From NCBI GenBank assembly GCA_900167895.1, contig FUZR01000002.1:1-64000 (forward strand): a stretch of DNA of 64,000 nt, written 5' to 3'. Position numbers and translations under genes: made by a program. The DNA is from Bacteroidales bacterium WCE2004. Lineage in GTDB: Bacteria; Bacteroidota; Bacteroidia; Bacteroidales; UBA932. Position 1 is the first letter of the stretch, and each line of letters opens with the position of its first letter. Positions 45,901 through 53,066 of this stretch are shown here, piece by piece. Below the pieces are notes generated by a model. It did no database searches. It was not told the DNA's origin and saw only the letters and a list, made by a program, of their open reading frames with translations.

Positions 45901-46797
45901 ACCGGCGCACTGGTCTCCGTGGTCGTGGATGGCAGGGAACTGCTCGCGGAGCCGCTCCGTTTCAATCTCTGGCGCGCTCCGCTGGCCAACGAACTGGACG
46001 GCTGGAACGGCATGAGCGCCGGCCGCGCGAAGGTGTCGGGCTACGGTTCCATCGGACACGCCCAGGTGCTTGCCTCGCATTATTATGCGGCAGGGCTTGA
46101 CCGTGTATCATACGTGCCCGTGTCCGTGCGGGCCTTTGAAGCCGGCGGCGAGGTATGCGTGAGCGTCCGCGAACTGGCGCTTCCCGGCGGCGCAGCGGGC
46201 CGCGATGGTCAGCTGGATGCCTATATCAGCGGACGCTCCTACGACGGCTTCGACGAGACGTACGCCTGGCGGGTCGCCGGTGATGGCACCCTGACGCTGA
46301 GACATCACGTCAATCCCCAGGGCCAGATGCCGGTCTGGCTGCCGCGGATCGGCCTGACCCTGAGCCTGGACAAGTCGCTCCGACAGGTCGAATGGTACGG
46401 CCGCGGCCCGCAGGCGTCCTATCCGGACCGCAAGTCCGGCTACCGGGTCGGTATCTGGAGATCCGACATGGACGAGATGTATGAACCGTACCTGATCCCG
46501 CAGGATTACGGCCTGCGGACAGACAACCGCTGGGTGCGCCTGACGGACGCGTCCGGCACCGGCCTGGAATTCTCGATGGACGGGCTTTTCTCTTTCAACG
46601 CCTACGACTGCACGACGGACAACCTGACGAAAGCCGTCTATGAGTACCAGCTGGTCCGGGGAGGGGACGTCACCCTGAATCTCGACTACGCGACCTCCGG
46701 CGTCGGCGACACGGCGCGCGGCATCCTGGCCGGTTACCGGGCCCTTCCGACCGCTTTTGAGCGCACTGTCACTATCCGCCCTGTCGGGCGGAAATGA
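42928..46797 (+). CDS. Secreted GH2 beta-galactosidase with nested LamG domain
   Basis: The 1289-residue protein has a signal peptide (GVSAQ, about 20). The GH2 sugar-binding domain lies at about 45-265, the Ig-like domain at about 270-375, and the TIM barrel starts near 380 (NFNAVRTSHYPP). The acid/base is E503 in WSAGNESGEG; the nucleophile is E569 in RPSFMDEYL. After GGALWDFVSVGL a LamG/concanavalin-type domain (about 615-805) interrupts the barrel, which resumes at FWSYGIGARTYGSIWPDRS. A DUF4981-like domain and the C-terminal beta-sandwich of LacZ-type enzymes follow (GRGPQASYPDRKSG). It hydrolyses beta-galactosides or a related glycan. No SusC/D pair is nearby. Confidence 0.93.
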   Translation: MRKFLLTLSAVTMALCGVSAQDKPYLEDLSYYLENTSVFEQNQEPGRAFHIPAQAVSLNGKWRFQYFESPYDVPKDFFRPSFNDRKWSWIEVPSNWEMQGFGQAVFRNVSAPFAVTMPESILAQLRRVLDDPEASEMQKMMARYRLGGGEANPFAVQMPNVPMETNPTGAYRTSFQLPAAWKGEQVFLRFEKVASGSFVWVNGRQVGYNEGAQEPSEYNITPYLKPGKNTVAVLVVKYCDGYYLEGQDYWRLAGIFDDVTVFAVPRVRIRDWQVITDFGADYIDSDLSLAVDLQAFGASESGLGLAAEVSFRGQPVASMQRSGIDLAADGQQTVRLGARVAAPRKWSSETPDLYDLKMTLTDASGRVVDEVCKRIGFKKTEIRDGVFYLNGQPLKVSATNSHMQHPDLGHAMTEDVVRRDFEILKQFNFNAVRTSHYPPVNEYLDLADEYGLFIIDETGDEAHATEYASDMPEFTEMYRERVRRMVLRDRNHACVLFWSAGNESGEGDNITEVVKEGKSLDPTRFWMYGGNAAKHPAEDIVGPRYPSPLEHEIGYGLDRQDLRPSFMDEYLSVAGNGGGGVDDYWDVIYAHPKLLGGALWDFVSVGLNQPVRALQDKSGNGVPAHIMGQARLVKGRTGNAIDLNRQDQWVQVYRADAVEISGDGLTLTLDILPRRYNADGGYLITKGENQFGLKQQGTDRLDFYLDNGARQVLSAPLPTDWEGRWHNVTATYDGRAMRIYIDGAEAASMPMKGSIRNLPLSLCIGRSEEALGQDTNVFVCDALIDNAGVFDKAFAPSALDPSQAALWLDFEEETREGTFWSYGIGARTYGSIWPDRSVQPEMWQLKKSTQPLAFLPVDPERGIVEVWNRNHFLNASHYKTVWTLSADEEVVDSGVLDLDVAPLSRQIVRVPVQRPAAVPGKEYRLNFSSVLAHDEIWAKAGHEVSWEQFELKSWNVPAAPVPASGKQVRLQNDGNRIVASGEGFAYGFDARTGALVSVVVDGRELLAEPLRFNLWRAPLANELDGWNGMSAGRAKVSGYGSIGHAQVLASHYYAAGLDRVSYVPVSVRAFEAGGEVCVSVRELALPGGAAGRDGQLDAYISGRSYDGFDETYAWRVAGDGTLTLRHHVNPQGQMPVWLPRIGLTLSLDKSLRQVEWYGRGPQASYPDRKSGYRVGIWRSDMDEMYEPYLIPQDYGLRTDNRWVRLTDASGTGLEFSMDGLFSFNAYDCTTDNLTKAVYEYQLVRGGDVTLNLDYATSGVGDTARGILAGYRALPTAFERTVTIRPVGRK

Positions 46798-47030
46798 CGG
46801 CCGGCCACGGCGACGTGCTCGCGCTCCGGCGTGGTGACATTGATCCCCAGCGGCCGGAGACCGCGGTTTGCGGTGTCCCACACGCGCTGGCGCATGCCGG
46901 CGCCATCCGGAAAGGGATTCCAGCTGACGCCCTGCCTGGACCAATGGTCGAAGCTCATATTATAAATCTGCTGCCCGCCGCAGGTCCAGCACAGGAAAGC
47001 GGCGGCTGTCGCGAAAAGTATTTTTCTCAT
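46798..47030 (-). pseudogene. Truncated PCMD-domain lipoprotein gene
   Basis: From ATG 47030 a signal peptide is followed by QQIYNMSFDHWSRQG, WNPFPDGAGM, VWDTANRG and TPEREHVAVAG. This is the characteristic N-terminus of PCMD (putative carbohydrate metabolism domain) proteins. Such proteins run for several hundred residues, but here the frame runs into the 3' end of the GH2 gene on the other strand and stops at 46734. The gene therefore retains only about 80 family residues. It is probably a deletion remnant left when the GH2 gene moved next to it. Confidence 0.65.
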
Positions 47031-47050
47031 GATGCAGTGCTGCGCGCGGG

Positions 47051-47440
47051 TCAGCTGACCTTGCCTTTGCTGCCGGGTTTGTAGTTGCGCAGGAAATCCT
47101 CCAGCTTGATCTCGCTGGAGCGGGAGCCGCGGGCGACGGGGTCCATCGGCGTGCCGACAGGCTCGCCGGTGACTTCGTCCTCCGGCGGCCCGAGGATCTC
47201 GTCGATGAGCGCGAAAGTCTCCTCGAGCAGGTCCAGGGCGTGCTCGGCCTGGGCGCGCTGCTCACCGTCGCGGATCTCGTCCAGCGTCTCCCGCAGGGGA
47301 ATCCGGGCGTCAATCTCGCTCACGCCGCGCTCCACTTCGAGCGCGACTTCCTCCACGGCATAGAGGACATCCTTGATCTCCTGCAGGCGCTTGATGTAGG
47401 CCTGCAGTTTCTTTATGTCGTCTGAATAACCTTTCTTCAT
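47051..47440 (-). CDS. Small coiled-coil protein of unknown function
   Basis: The 129-residue soluble protein has two long charged helices (about 5-45 and 60-85; IKKLQAYIKRLQEIKDVLYAVEEVALEVERG) and a polar C-terminal tail. No family is recognised. Its ATG is 3 bp after the ettA stop, so it is cotranscribed with ettA. Confidence 0.7.
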   Translation of the reverse strand: MKKGYSDDIKKLQAYIKRLQEIKDVLYAVEEVALEVERGVSEIDARIPLRETLDEIRDGEQRAQAEHALDLLEETFALIDEILGPPEDEVTGEPVGTPMDPVARGSRSSEIKLEDFLRNYKPGSKGKVS

Positions 47441-47443
47441 CGC

Positions 47444-49120
47444 TTATTCCATCAGCTTCTTGTATTTGAAACGCTTGGGCTCCGTCTCGCCGAGGCGGGC
47501 CTTGCGGTTCTCCTCATATTCGGAGTAGCTTCCTTCGAAGAAATAGACCTGTCCGTCGCCTTCGAACGCCAGGATGTGCGTGGCGATGCGGTCCAGGAAC
47601 CAGCGGTCGTGGCTGACCACCACGGCGCAGCCCGCGAAGCCGTCGAGGCCTTCCTCCAGGGCGCGGATGGTGTTGACGTCCACGTCGTTGGTCGGCTCGT
47701 CGAGCAGCAGGACGTTGCCTTCGTCCTTGAGGGTCAGCGCGAGGTGCAGGCGGTTGCGCTCGCCGCCGGACAGCACGCCGCAGAGCTTCTCCTGGTCGGC
47801 GCCCGAGAAGTTGAAGCGCGACACCCAGGAGCGCGCGTTGATGTCGCGGCCGCCCAGGCGCACCCACTCGGAGTTGCCGGCGATGGTCTCGTAGACCGTC
47901 TTGTCGGGGTCGATGCTCTTGTGCTGCTGGTCCACGTAGGCGATCTTGGCGGTCTCGCCGATCTCGATGGCGCCGCTGTCGGGCTTCTCGATGCCCATGA
48001 TCAGGCGGAATAGGGTGGTCTTGCCGGCGCCGTTGGGGCCGATCACGCCCACGATGCCTGCGGGCGGCAGCACGAAGCTCAAGTGCTCGAAGAGGAGCTT
48101 GTCGCCGTAGGCCTTGCTCACGTCGTGGAACTCGATGACCTTGTTGCCGAGGTGCGGGCCGTTGGGGATATAGATCTCCAGGCGCGCCTCCTTCTCCTTG
48201 CTGTCGGCGGAGGCCAGCTTCTCGTAGGCGCCCAGACGGGCCTTCTGCTTGGCCTGGCGGGCCTTGGGTGCCATCCGGACCCATTCGAGCTCGCGCTCGA
48301 GGGTCTTGCGGCGCTTGCTCTCCTGCTTCTCCTCCTGCGCGAGGCGCTTGGTCTTCTGGTCCAGCCAGGAGGAATAATTGCCCTTCCAGGGAATGCCCTC
48401 GCCGCGGTCCAGCTCCAGGATCCAGCCGGCTACGTTGTCCAGGAAGTAGCGGTCGTGCGTGACGGCGATGACCGTGCCCTTGTATTGCTGCAGGTGGGCT
48501 TCCAGCCACTGGATACTCTCCGTGTCGAGGTGGTTGGTGGGCTCGTCAAGCAGCAGCACATCCGGGGCCTGCAGGAGCAGGCGGCAGAGGGCCACGCGGC
48601 GGCGCTCACCGCCGGAGAGTGTGGCGATCTTGGCGTCGGACGGCGGGCACTGGAGCGCGTCCATGGCCCTTTCGAGCTTGGAGTCGATCTCCCAGCCGTC
48701 GTGGTGCTCGATGAGCTCGGTGAGCTCGCCCTGGCGCTCGATCAGCTTGTTCATCTGGTCGTCGTCCATGGGCTCGCAGAACTTCATGCCGATCTCGTTG
48801 TATTCGGCCAGCAGGTCCATCACTTCCTGGACACCCTCCTGGACGACTTCCAGGACGGTCTTGTCGGGATCCATCTGCGGCTCCTGCTCCAGGTAGCCGA
48901 CGCTGTAGCCGGGTGCCCAGACCACCTCGCCCTTGTAGCCCTTCTCCACGCCGGCGATGATCTTGAGGAGCGTCGACTTGCCGGAGCCGTTCAGACCGAT
49001 GATGCCGATCTTGGCGCCGTAGAAGAAGGACAGGTAGATGTCCTTGAGGATGACTTTGTTGTTGTGGGGGAGGACCTTGCCGACCCCGTTCATCGAGAAG
49101 ATGATCTTTTCGTCTGCCAT
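47444..49120 (-). CDS. ettA: ABC-F protein EttA (energy-dependent translational throttle)
   Basis: The 558-residue soluble protein has two tandem ABC ATPase domains and no membrane segments. The first has GLNGSGKSTLLKII (about residue 40) and LSGGERRRVALCRLL; the second has GPNGAGKTTLFRLI (about 355) and LSGGERNRLHLALTL. The arm and linker regions have the EttA lengths. It gates entry of ribosomes into elongation according to ATP/ADP. It is transcribed after cstA, with a 6-bp gap. Confidence 0.95.
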   Translation of the reverse strand: MADEKIIFSMNGVGKVLPHNNKVILKDIYLSFFYGAKIGIIGLNGSGKSTLLKIIAGVEKGYKGEVVWAPGYSVGYLEQEPQMDPDKTVLEVVQEGVQEVMDLLAEYNEIGMKFCEPMDDDQMNKLIERQGELTELIEHHDGWEIDSKLERAMDALQCPPSDAKIATLSGGERRRVALCRLLLQAPDVLLLDEPTNHLDTESIQWLEAHLQQYKGTVIAVTHDRYFLDNVAGWILELDRGEGIPWKGNYSSWLDQKTKRLAQEEKQESKRRKTLERELEWVRMAPKARQAKQKARLGAYEKLASADSKEKEARLEIYIPNGPHLGNKVIEFHDVSKAYGDKLLFEHLSFVLPPAGIVGVIGPNGAGKTTLFRLIMGIEKPDSGAIEIGETAKIAYVDQQHKSIDPDKTVYETIAGNSEWVRLGGRDINARSWVSRFNFSGADQEKLCGVLSGGERNRLHLALTLKDEGNVLLLDEPTNDVDVNTIRALEEGLDGFAGCAVVVSHDRWFLDRIATHILAFEGDGQVYFFEGSYSEYEENRKARLGETEPKRFKYKKLME

Positions 49121-49126
49121 AAATGT

Positions 49127-50584
49127 TTATTTGCGGGTTTGCCTGCCCTTCCAGCAGAAGAACAGGGTGGCGCCCAGCACGATCACGGCGGCGCCGATCC
49201 AGCGGTTCCAGCCCATCGGGAGGTTGAATCCGATCTGGGCGATGCTGATGTAGGTGACGCTGACGGCCGTCATGATGCAGGCCGGCAGCAGGGTCATGAG
49301 GTAATACGCGCCCTTGCGCTCGCGCGCCAGGAACACGGTCAGGGCCCAGAGGGTGAACACGGCGAGGGTCTGGTTGGCCCAGCCGAAATAGCGCCAGATG
49401 ACGTTGAATCCGTCTTCGTTGGCGATGTTGAACCAGAGCATCAGCGCGGCCACCAGGAAGAGCGGGATGCTGATCGCGAGGCGCTTGCCGACGGGCTTCT
49501 GGTCGAAATGGAGGAAATCTGCGATGATGAGCCGGGCGCTGCGCAGGGCCGTGTCGCCGCTCGTGATGGGCGCGGCGACCACGCCGACCAGCGCCAAGAT
49601 GCTGCCGGCGATGCCGAGCCAGCTGCGCGAGACTTTGGTGACCACGGTCGGGGCCGCGTCCGCGAAGGAGCCGCCCACTTCGGCGGCGCCGCCACCGAAG
49701 AAGAAATAGGAGGACACGGCCGCCCAGATCAGGGCGACGAGTCCTTCGGTGATCATCGAACCGTAGAAGACCGGCCGGCCGAGCTTCTCATTCTTGAGGC
49801 AGCGCGCCATCAGGGGGCTCTGCGTGGCATGGAAGCCGCTGATGGCCCCGCAGGCGATGGTCACGAACATATACGGCCAGATGGGCTGGCCCTGGCCGCC
49901 CCACGTCTGCGTGCGGTTCTGCAGGCCGTCCCAGAGCTCCGGGATCTGCGGCATCTTGACGATCAGGCCGACCAGCAGGGCCACGGCCATGAAGATCAGC
50001 GCGACGGCGAAGAAGGGGTAGATGCGTCCGATGATCTTGTCGATCGGAAGCATCGTGGCGATGATGTAGTAGACGAAGATCACGCCGGCCCACACCATGA
50101 AGGCGGTGTTGGTGCCGTCGCCGGCAAGATCCTTCAGGATCACGGCCGGGCTGTACACGAACACGGCGCCGACGAGCACCAGCAGCAGGATCGAGAAGCA
50201 GAGCATCACGGTCTTCGCGGACTTGCCGAGGTACTTTCCGATCAGCTCCGGCAGGCCCGCGCCGCCGTTGCGCAGCGACAGCATGCCGCTGAGGTAGTCG
50301 TGGACGGCTCCGCCGAAAATGCACCCGAATACGATCCAGAGATAGGCCGCCGGGCCGAATTTCGCGCCCATGATGGCGCCGAAGATGGGCCCCGTGCCGG
50401 CAATGTTGAGAAACTGGATCATGAAGACCTTCCAGGAGGGAAGGGCGATGTAGTCGATGCCGTCCGCCTTGGTCACGGCGGGCGTCGGACGGGCCGGGTC
50501 CGGGCCGAACACCCGTTCCACGAACCGGCCGTAAAGCAGGAAACCGAGGATGAGGGCGAGCACGCTGATAAAGAAAGAAACCAT
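49127..50584 (-). CDS. cstA: Carbon starvation protein CstA (short form)
   Basis: The 485-residue integral membrane protein has about 13 hydrophobic segments. Conserved CstA segments are IQFLNIAGTGPIFGAIMGA near the N-terminus, GAVHDYLSGMLSLRNGG and AISGFHATQSPLMARCLKNE. CstA-type proteins import peptides or pyruvate under nutrient limitation. It is shorter than the E. coli protein, as is usual in this phylum. A -7 box lies 4 nt before the ATG, so the mRNA may be leaderless. The next gene is ettA. Confidence 0.94.
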   Translation of the reverse strand: MVSFFISVLALILGFLLYGRFVERVFGPDPARPTPAVTKADGIDYIALPSWKVFMIQFLNIAGTGPIFGAIMGAKFGPAAYLWIVFGCIFGGAVHDYLSGMLSLRNGGAGLPELIGKYLGKSAKTVMLCFSILLLVLVGAVFVYSPAVILKDLAGDGTNTAFMVWAGVIFVYYIIATMLPIDKIIGRIYPFFAVALIFMAVALLVGLIVKMPQIPELWDGLQNRTQTWGGQGQPIWPYMFVTIACGAISGFHATQSPLMARCLKNEKLGRPVFYGSMITEGLVALIWAAVSSYFFFGGGAAEVGGSFADAAPTVVTKVSRSWLGIAGSILALVGVVAAPITSGDTALRSARLIIADFLHFDQKPVGKRLAISIPLFLVAALMLWFNIANEDGFNVIWRYFGWANQTLAVFTLWALTVFLARERKGAYYLMTLLPACIMTAVSVTYISIAQIGFNLPMGWNRWIGAAVIVLGATLFFCWKGRQTRK

Positions 50585-50588
50585 ACTG

Positions 50589-50596
50589 CAAAATTA
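50589..50596 (-). promoter_or_regulatory. -7 box of cstA
   Basis: TAATTTTG on the minus strand is a perfect TAnnTTTG match ending 4 nt before the ATG. Confidence 0.55.
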
Positions 50597-50657
50597 TTAA
50601 AAAATGCAGAAAAATCCTTATCTTGCAGCGCAAGAACCGATACTTGAACCAAATTCT

Positions 50658-52061
50658 ATGGACAACTGGCTGAACATATTGCTTATTGTGATCCTGATCA
50701 GCATCATCCTGATGGAAATCGCCGAGAACGGACATCCCATCCGTACGCTGACCTGGATCCTGTTGCTCATATTCCTTCCGGTCGTCGGGCTGATCCTCTA
50801 TTTCTTCTTCGGCCTGGACCGCAAGAACCGCCGCATGGTCAGCGTCGAGGACATGGACAGGTTCCAGGAACTGACGGACCAGGCGGTGGAAGGAAACGTC
50901 TGCGAGGACCCGCCCGCCAGCGTCCGAAACCTGATCACGCTCCTGCATACCGCCGGCAAGGCCGTGCCCGTCAAGGGCAACGACGTACGCGTCTATACCG
51001 ATTTCAGCGCGATGTACGCCGACCTGCTCGCCGACCTCGAGGCGGCGCAGCACCATATCCATTTCCAGTTCTTCAAGTTCGAGGACGACGAGATGGGCCG
51101 CAAGGCGGAGGAGATCCTCGTCCGCAAGGCCCAGAGCGGCGTCCAGGTGCGCCTGCAGATCGACGACCTGGCCAACCTGAGCCGCCGCCGCTTTTTCCGC
51201 CGGATGGCGGAGAAGGGCGTCCTGGTGCGTCCGTTCTTCCGCGTCCAGCTGTTCCTGTCGAGCGACACCAACTACCGCAACCACCGCAAGAACGTCGTCA
51301 TCGACGGCCGCGTGGGCTACACGGGCGGCATGAACATCGCCAAGCGCTATGCGGTCGGCATCCGCGACGGCGTCTGGCGCGACACGCACATCCGCGTGGA
51401 GGGGCCGGTCGTGGCCGAGATGCAGACCGCCTTCCTGGTGGACTGGAAATTCTCCACCAAGCAGCTGCTGGGCGACCCGGTCTACTTCCCGAAGGTCCCG
51501 GCCGCGGGCAACCTGCTGATGCAGGTGGCCACTTCCGGTCCGCTGGGCGAGTTCCGCGTGATCATGCAGGCCATCCTGCGCGTGTTCACCGAGAGCCGCA
51601 AATACGTCTACGTGCAGACGCCGTACTTCATCCCCAACGAGCCGCTCGGCATGGCGCTGCGCAACTGCGCCCTCGCGGGCGTGGACGTGCGGCTGATCAT
51701 CCCGCGCCGGGACGACGTCAACATCATCACCACGCTCGCGTCGCGCTCCTATATCAAGGACCTGCTGGCGGCGGGCGTGAAGGTGTATTTCTACGACAAG
51801 GGCTTCATGCACGCCAAGACGGTCGTCGCCGACGACGAAGTGTGCTCCATCGGCTCGACCAACCTCGACATCCGCAGTTTCGAACAGGACTTCGAGATCA
51901 ACGCCTTCATCTATGACCGGAAGATGGCGAAGCAGATGCGCGAGCAGTTCCTGCTGGACCTGGAGAGCTGCACGCAGGTGGACCCGGAGCGCTGGGCCAA
52001 CCGGTCGCGGATCCACCGTTTCTGGGAGTCTTTCGCGCGGCTTTTCTCCCCGATCCTCTAG
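50658..52061 (+). CDS. cls: Cardiolipin synthase (phospholipase D family)
   Basis: The 467-residue inner-membrane enzyme condenses two phosphatidylglycerols to cardiolipin. Two N-terminal transmembrane helices (about 3-22 and 33-53) precede two PLD domains with HKD motifs: HRKNVVIDGRVGYTGGMNIA and HAKTVVADDEVCSIGSTNLD. ATG 50658 is preferred over an in-frame start 54 bp upstream, which would overlap the near-consensus promoter box TATCTTGC at about 50620. It is divergent from cstA. The CCGG-rich hairpin at about 52066-52095 followed by seven Ts may terminate it. Confidence 0.95.
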   Translation: MDNWLNILLIVILISIILMEIAENGHPIRTLTWILLLIFLPVVGLILYFFFGLDRKNRRMVSVEDMDRFQELTDQAVEGNVCEDPPASVRNLITLLHTAGKAVPVKGNDVRVYTDFSAMYADLLADLEAAQHHIHFQFFKFEDDEMGRKAEEILVRKAQSGVQVRLQIDDLANLSRRRFFRRMAEKGVLVRPFFRVQLFLSSDTNYRNHRKNVVIDGRVGYTGGMNIAKRYAVGIRDGVWRDTHIRVEGPVVAEMQTAFLVDWKFSTKQLLGDPVYFPKVPAAGNLLMQVATSGPLGEFRVIMQAILRVFTESRKYVYVQTPYFIPNEPLGMALRNCALAGVDVRLIIPRRDDVNIITTLASRSYIKDLLAAGVKVYFYDKGFMHAKTVVADDEVCSIGSTNLDIRSFEQDFEINAFIYDRKMAKQMREQFLLDLESCTQVDPERWANRSRIHRFWESFARLFSPIL

Positions 52062-52101
52062 TTTTTTGCCCCGGAAGGGACGCCGGGCGGAATTTTTTTG
52101 T

Positions 52102-52109
52102 TACATTTG
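52102..52109 (+). promoter_or_regulatory. -7 box of the TonB_C lipoprotein gene
   Basis: TACATTTG is a perfect TAnnTTTG match, 31 nt before the ATG. The same box and spacing occur at the paralogous small lipoprotein (52829-52836). Confidence 0.65.
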
Positions 52110-52140
52110 TTACGGAAACACTGTTTAACACCTTATAGTC

Positions 52141-52713
52141 ATGAAGAAATTCTATTTGCTTACCGCCCTCGCCGTATGTGCGATGATGGTCTTCTCTTGT
52201 AAGAATGATGGCAAGGGAAAGAAGGAAATCAAAGACGCCGCCAAGGATGCAGTGGAGGCCGTTGAAGATGCAGCCCAGGATGCCGCCAAAGAGGCTGCTG
52301 ACGTTATTTCCGACGCTGTCGAGGAAGCAGGCGACGCTGCTGCCAAGGCCGCTGAACGTGCCAAGCTCGAGTTGGAAAAGCTCGGCGACATCCAGCCGTA
52401 CAGCGCCGTGGAGGTGAAGCCGACGTTCAACGAAGGCGATGCCAACTCTTTCGTCAAGTATGTCCAGTCGAACATCAAGTACCCCGAGAAGGCGCTTGAG
52501 AACGACATCGAGGGCAAGGTGACCGTCAACTTCGTGGTCGATGCCGCCGGCAAGATCCGCAATGCCAAGGTCGTCAAGGGTGTCGATCCCGAACTGGACG
52601 CCGAGGCGCTCCGCGTCGTGTCCGAGGCTCCGGCCTGGGCTCCTGCCAAGCAGAACGGCAAGAACGTTCCCGTGACCTGCTCGATTCCCGTCACGTTCAA
52701 GATTGTCAAATAG
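52141..52713 (+). CDS. Lipoprotein with helical linker and TonB C-terminal domain
   Basis: The 190-residue predicted lipoprotein has lipobox MVFSC (Cys at about 20). It has an Ala/Asp/Glu/Lys-rich amphipathic helix (about 28-80, AAQDAAKEAADVISDAVEE) and a TonB_C-like domain (about 95-190: IKYPEKALENDIEGKVTVNFVVD, GKIRNAKVVKGVDPELDAEA). Normal TonB is anchored by a transmembrane helix; here the domain is lipid-anchored through a helical spacer. It could energise or regulate outer-membrane receptors, or bind peptidoglycan as a Lpp-like spacer. It has its own promoter and terminator. Confidence 0.85.
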   Translation: MKKFYLLTALAVCAMMVFSCKNDGKGKKEIKDAAKDAVEAVEDAAQDAAKEAADVISDAVEEAGDAAAKAAERAKLELEKLGDIQPYSAVEVKPTFNEGDANSFVKYVQSNIKYPEKALENDIEGKVTVNFVVDAAGKIRNAKVVKGVDPELDAEALRVVSEAPAWAPAKQNGKNVPVTCSIPVTFKIVK

Positions 52714-52731
52714 ATCGTAACTGACTGATTG

Positions 52732-52766
52732 ACGCCTCTCCGGGACTCCGGGGAGGCGTTTTTTTG
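52732..52766 (+). terminator. Terminator after the TonB_C lipoprotein gene
   Basis: Stem ACGCCTCTCCGG / CCGGGGAGGCGT (52732-52743 and 52748-52759, one G-U pair) with a 4-nt loop is followed by a T run. Confidence 0.9.
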
Positions 52767-52828
52767 CCCCTGACGGCCAATTGGTTAAAATATTTTTAAT
52801 TTTTTTAACTATGATTTGAAATTATTGC

Positions 52829-52836
52829 TACATTTG
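52829..52836 (+). promoter_or_regulatory. -7 box of the small lipoprotein gene
   Basis: TACATTTG is a perfect TAnnTTTG match, 31 nt before the ATG at 52868. Confidence 0.65.
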
Positions 52837-52867
52837 CGTCCGGAATATAGTTAACAACATTTCAACC

Positions 52868-53047
52868 ATGAAAAAAATTATTTCTATTATCGCCCTTGTC
52901 GCTTGCGCGACGATGTTCGTTTCTTGCAAGAACGCCAGCAAGAACGCCGAAGAAGCTGTTGAGACCATTGAGAACGCCGTCGAAACCGCCGATAGCCTCG
53001 CTACCGAGTTCGTCGAGGCTGTCGACAGCACCGTCGTGGCTGAGTAA
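52868..53047 (+). CDS. Small lipoprotein related to the upstream TonB_C lipoprotein
   Basis: The 59-residue predicted lipoprotein has a signal peptide MKKIISIIALVACATMFVSC with a perfect lipobox. After the Cys it has KNASKNAEEAVETIENAVE and an acidic tail ending VVAE. The signal peptide, the CKN start of the mature part and the helical heptads resemble the N-terminal third of the preceding lipoprotein. Promoter box and spacing are also the same. It looks like a Lpp-like short paralogue lacking the TonB_C domain. Function unknown. Confidence 0.75.
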   Translation: MKKIISIIALVACATMFVSCKNASKNAEEAVETIENAVETADSLATEFVEAVDSTVVAE

Positions 53048-53066
53048 GCCCAGCGCTTCGATCGCG

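Noticed and set aside
42862..46080. A very long open frame (over 1000 codons) antisense to the GH2 gene, and similar long antisense frames opposite the RND, eno, gcv and ettA genes
   Set aside because: They are by-products of high GC and strong codon bias. They lack domains, promoters and sensible starts, while the opposite strand encodes recognised proteins.
42930..46797. Polysaccharide utilisation locus around the GH2 gene
   Set aside because: No SusC/SusD pair, sigma/anti-sigma or hybrid two-component gene lies nearby; only the truncated PCMD gene hints at a former locus.
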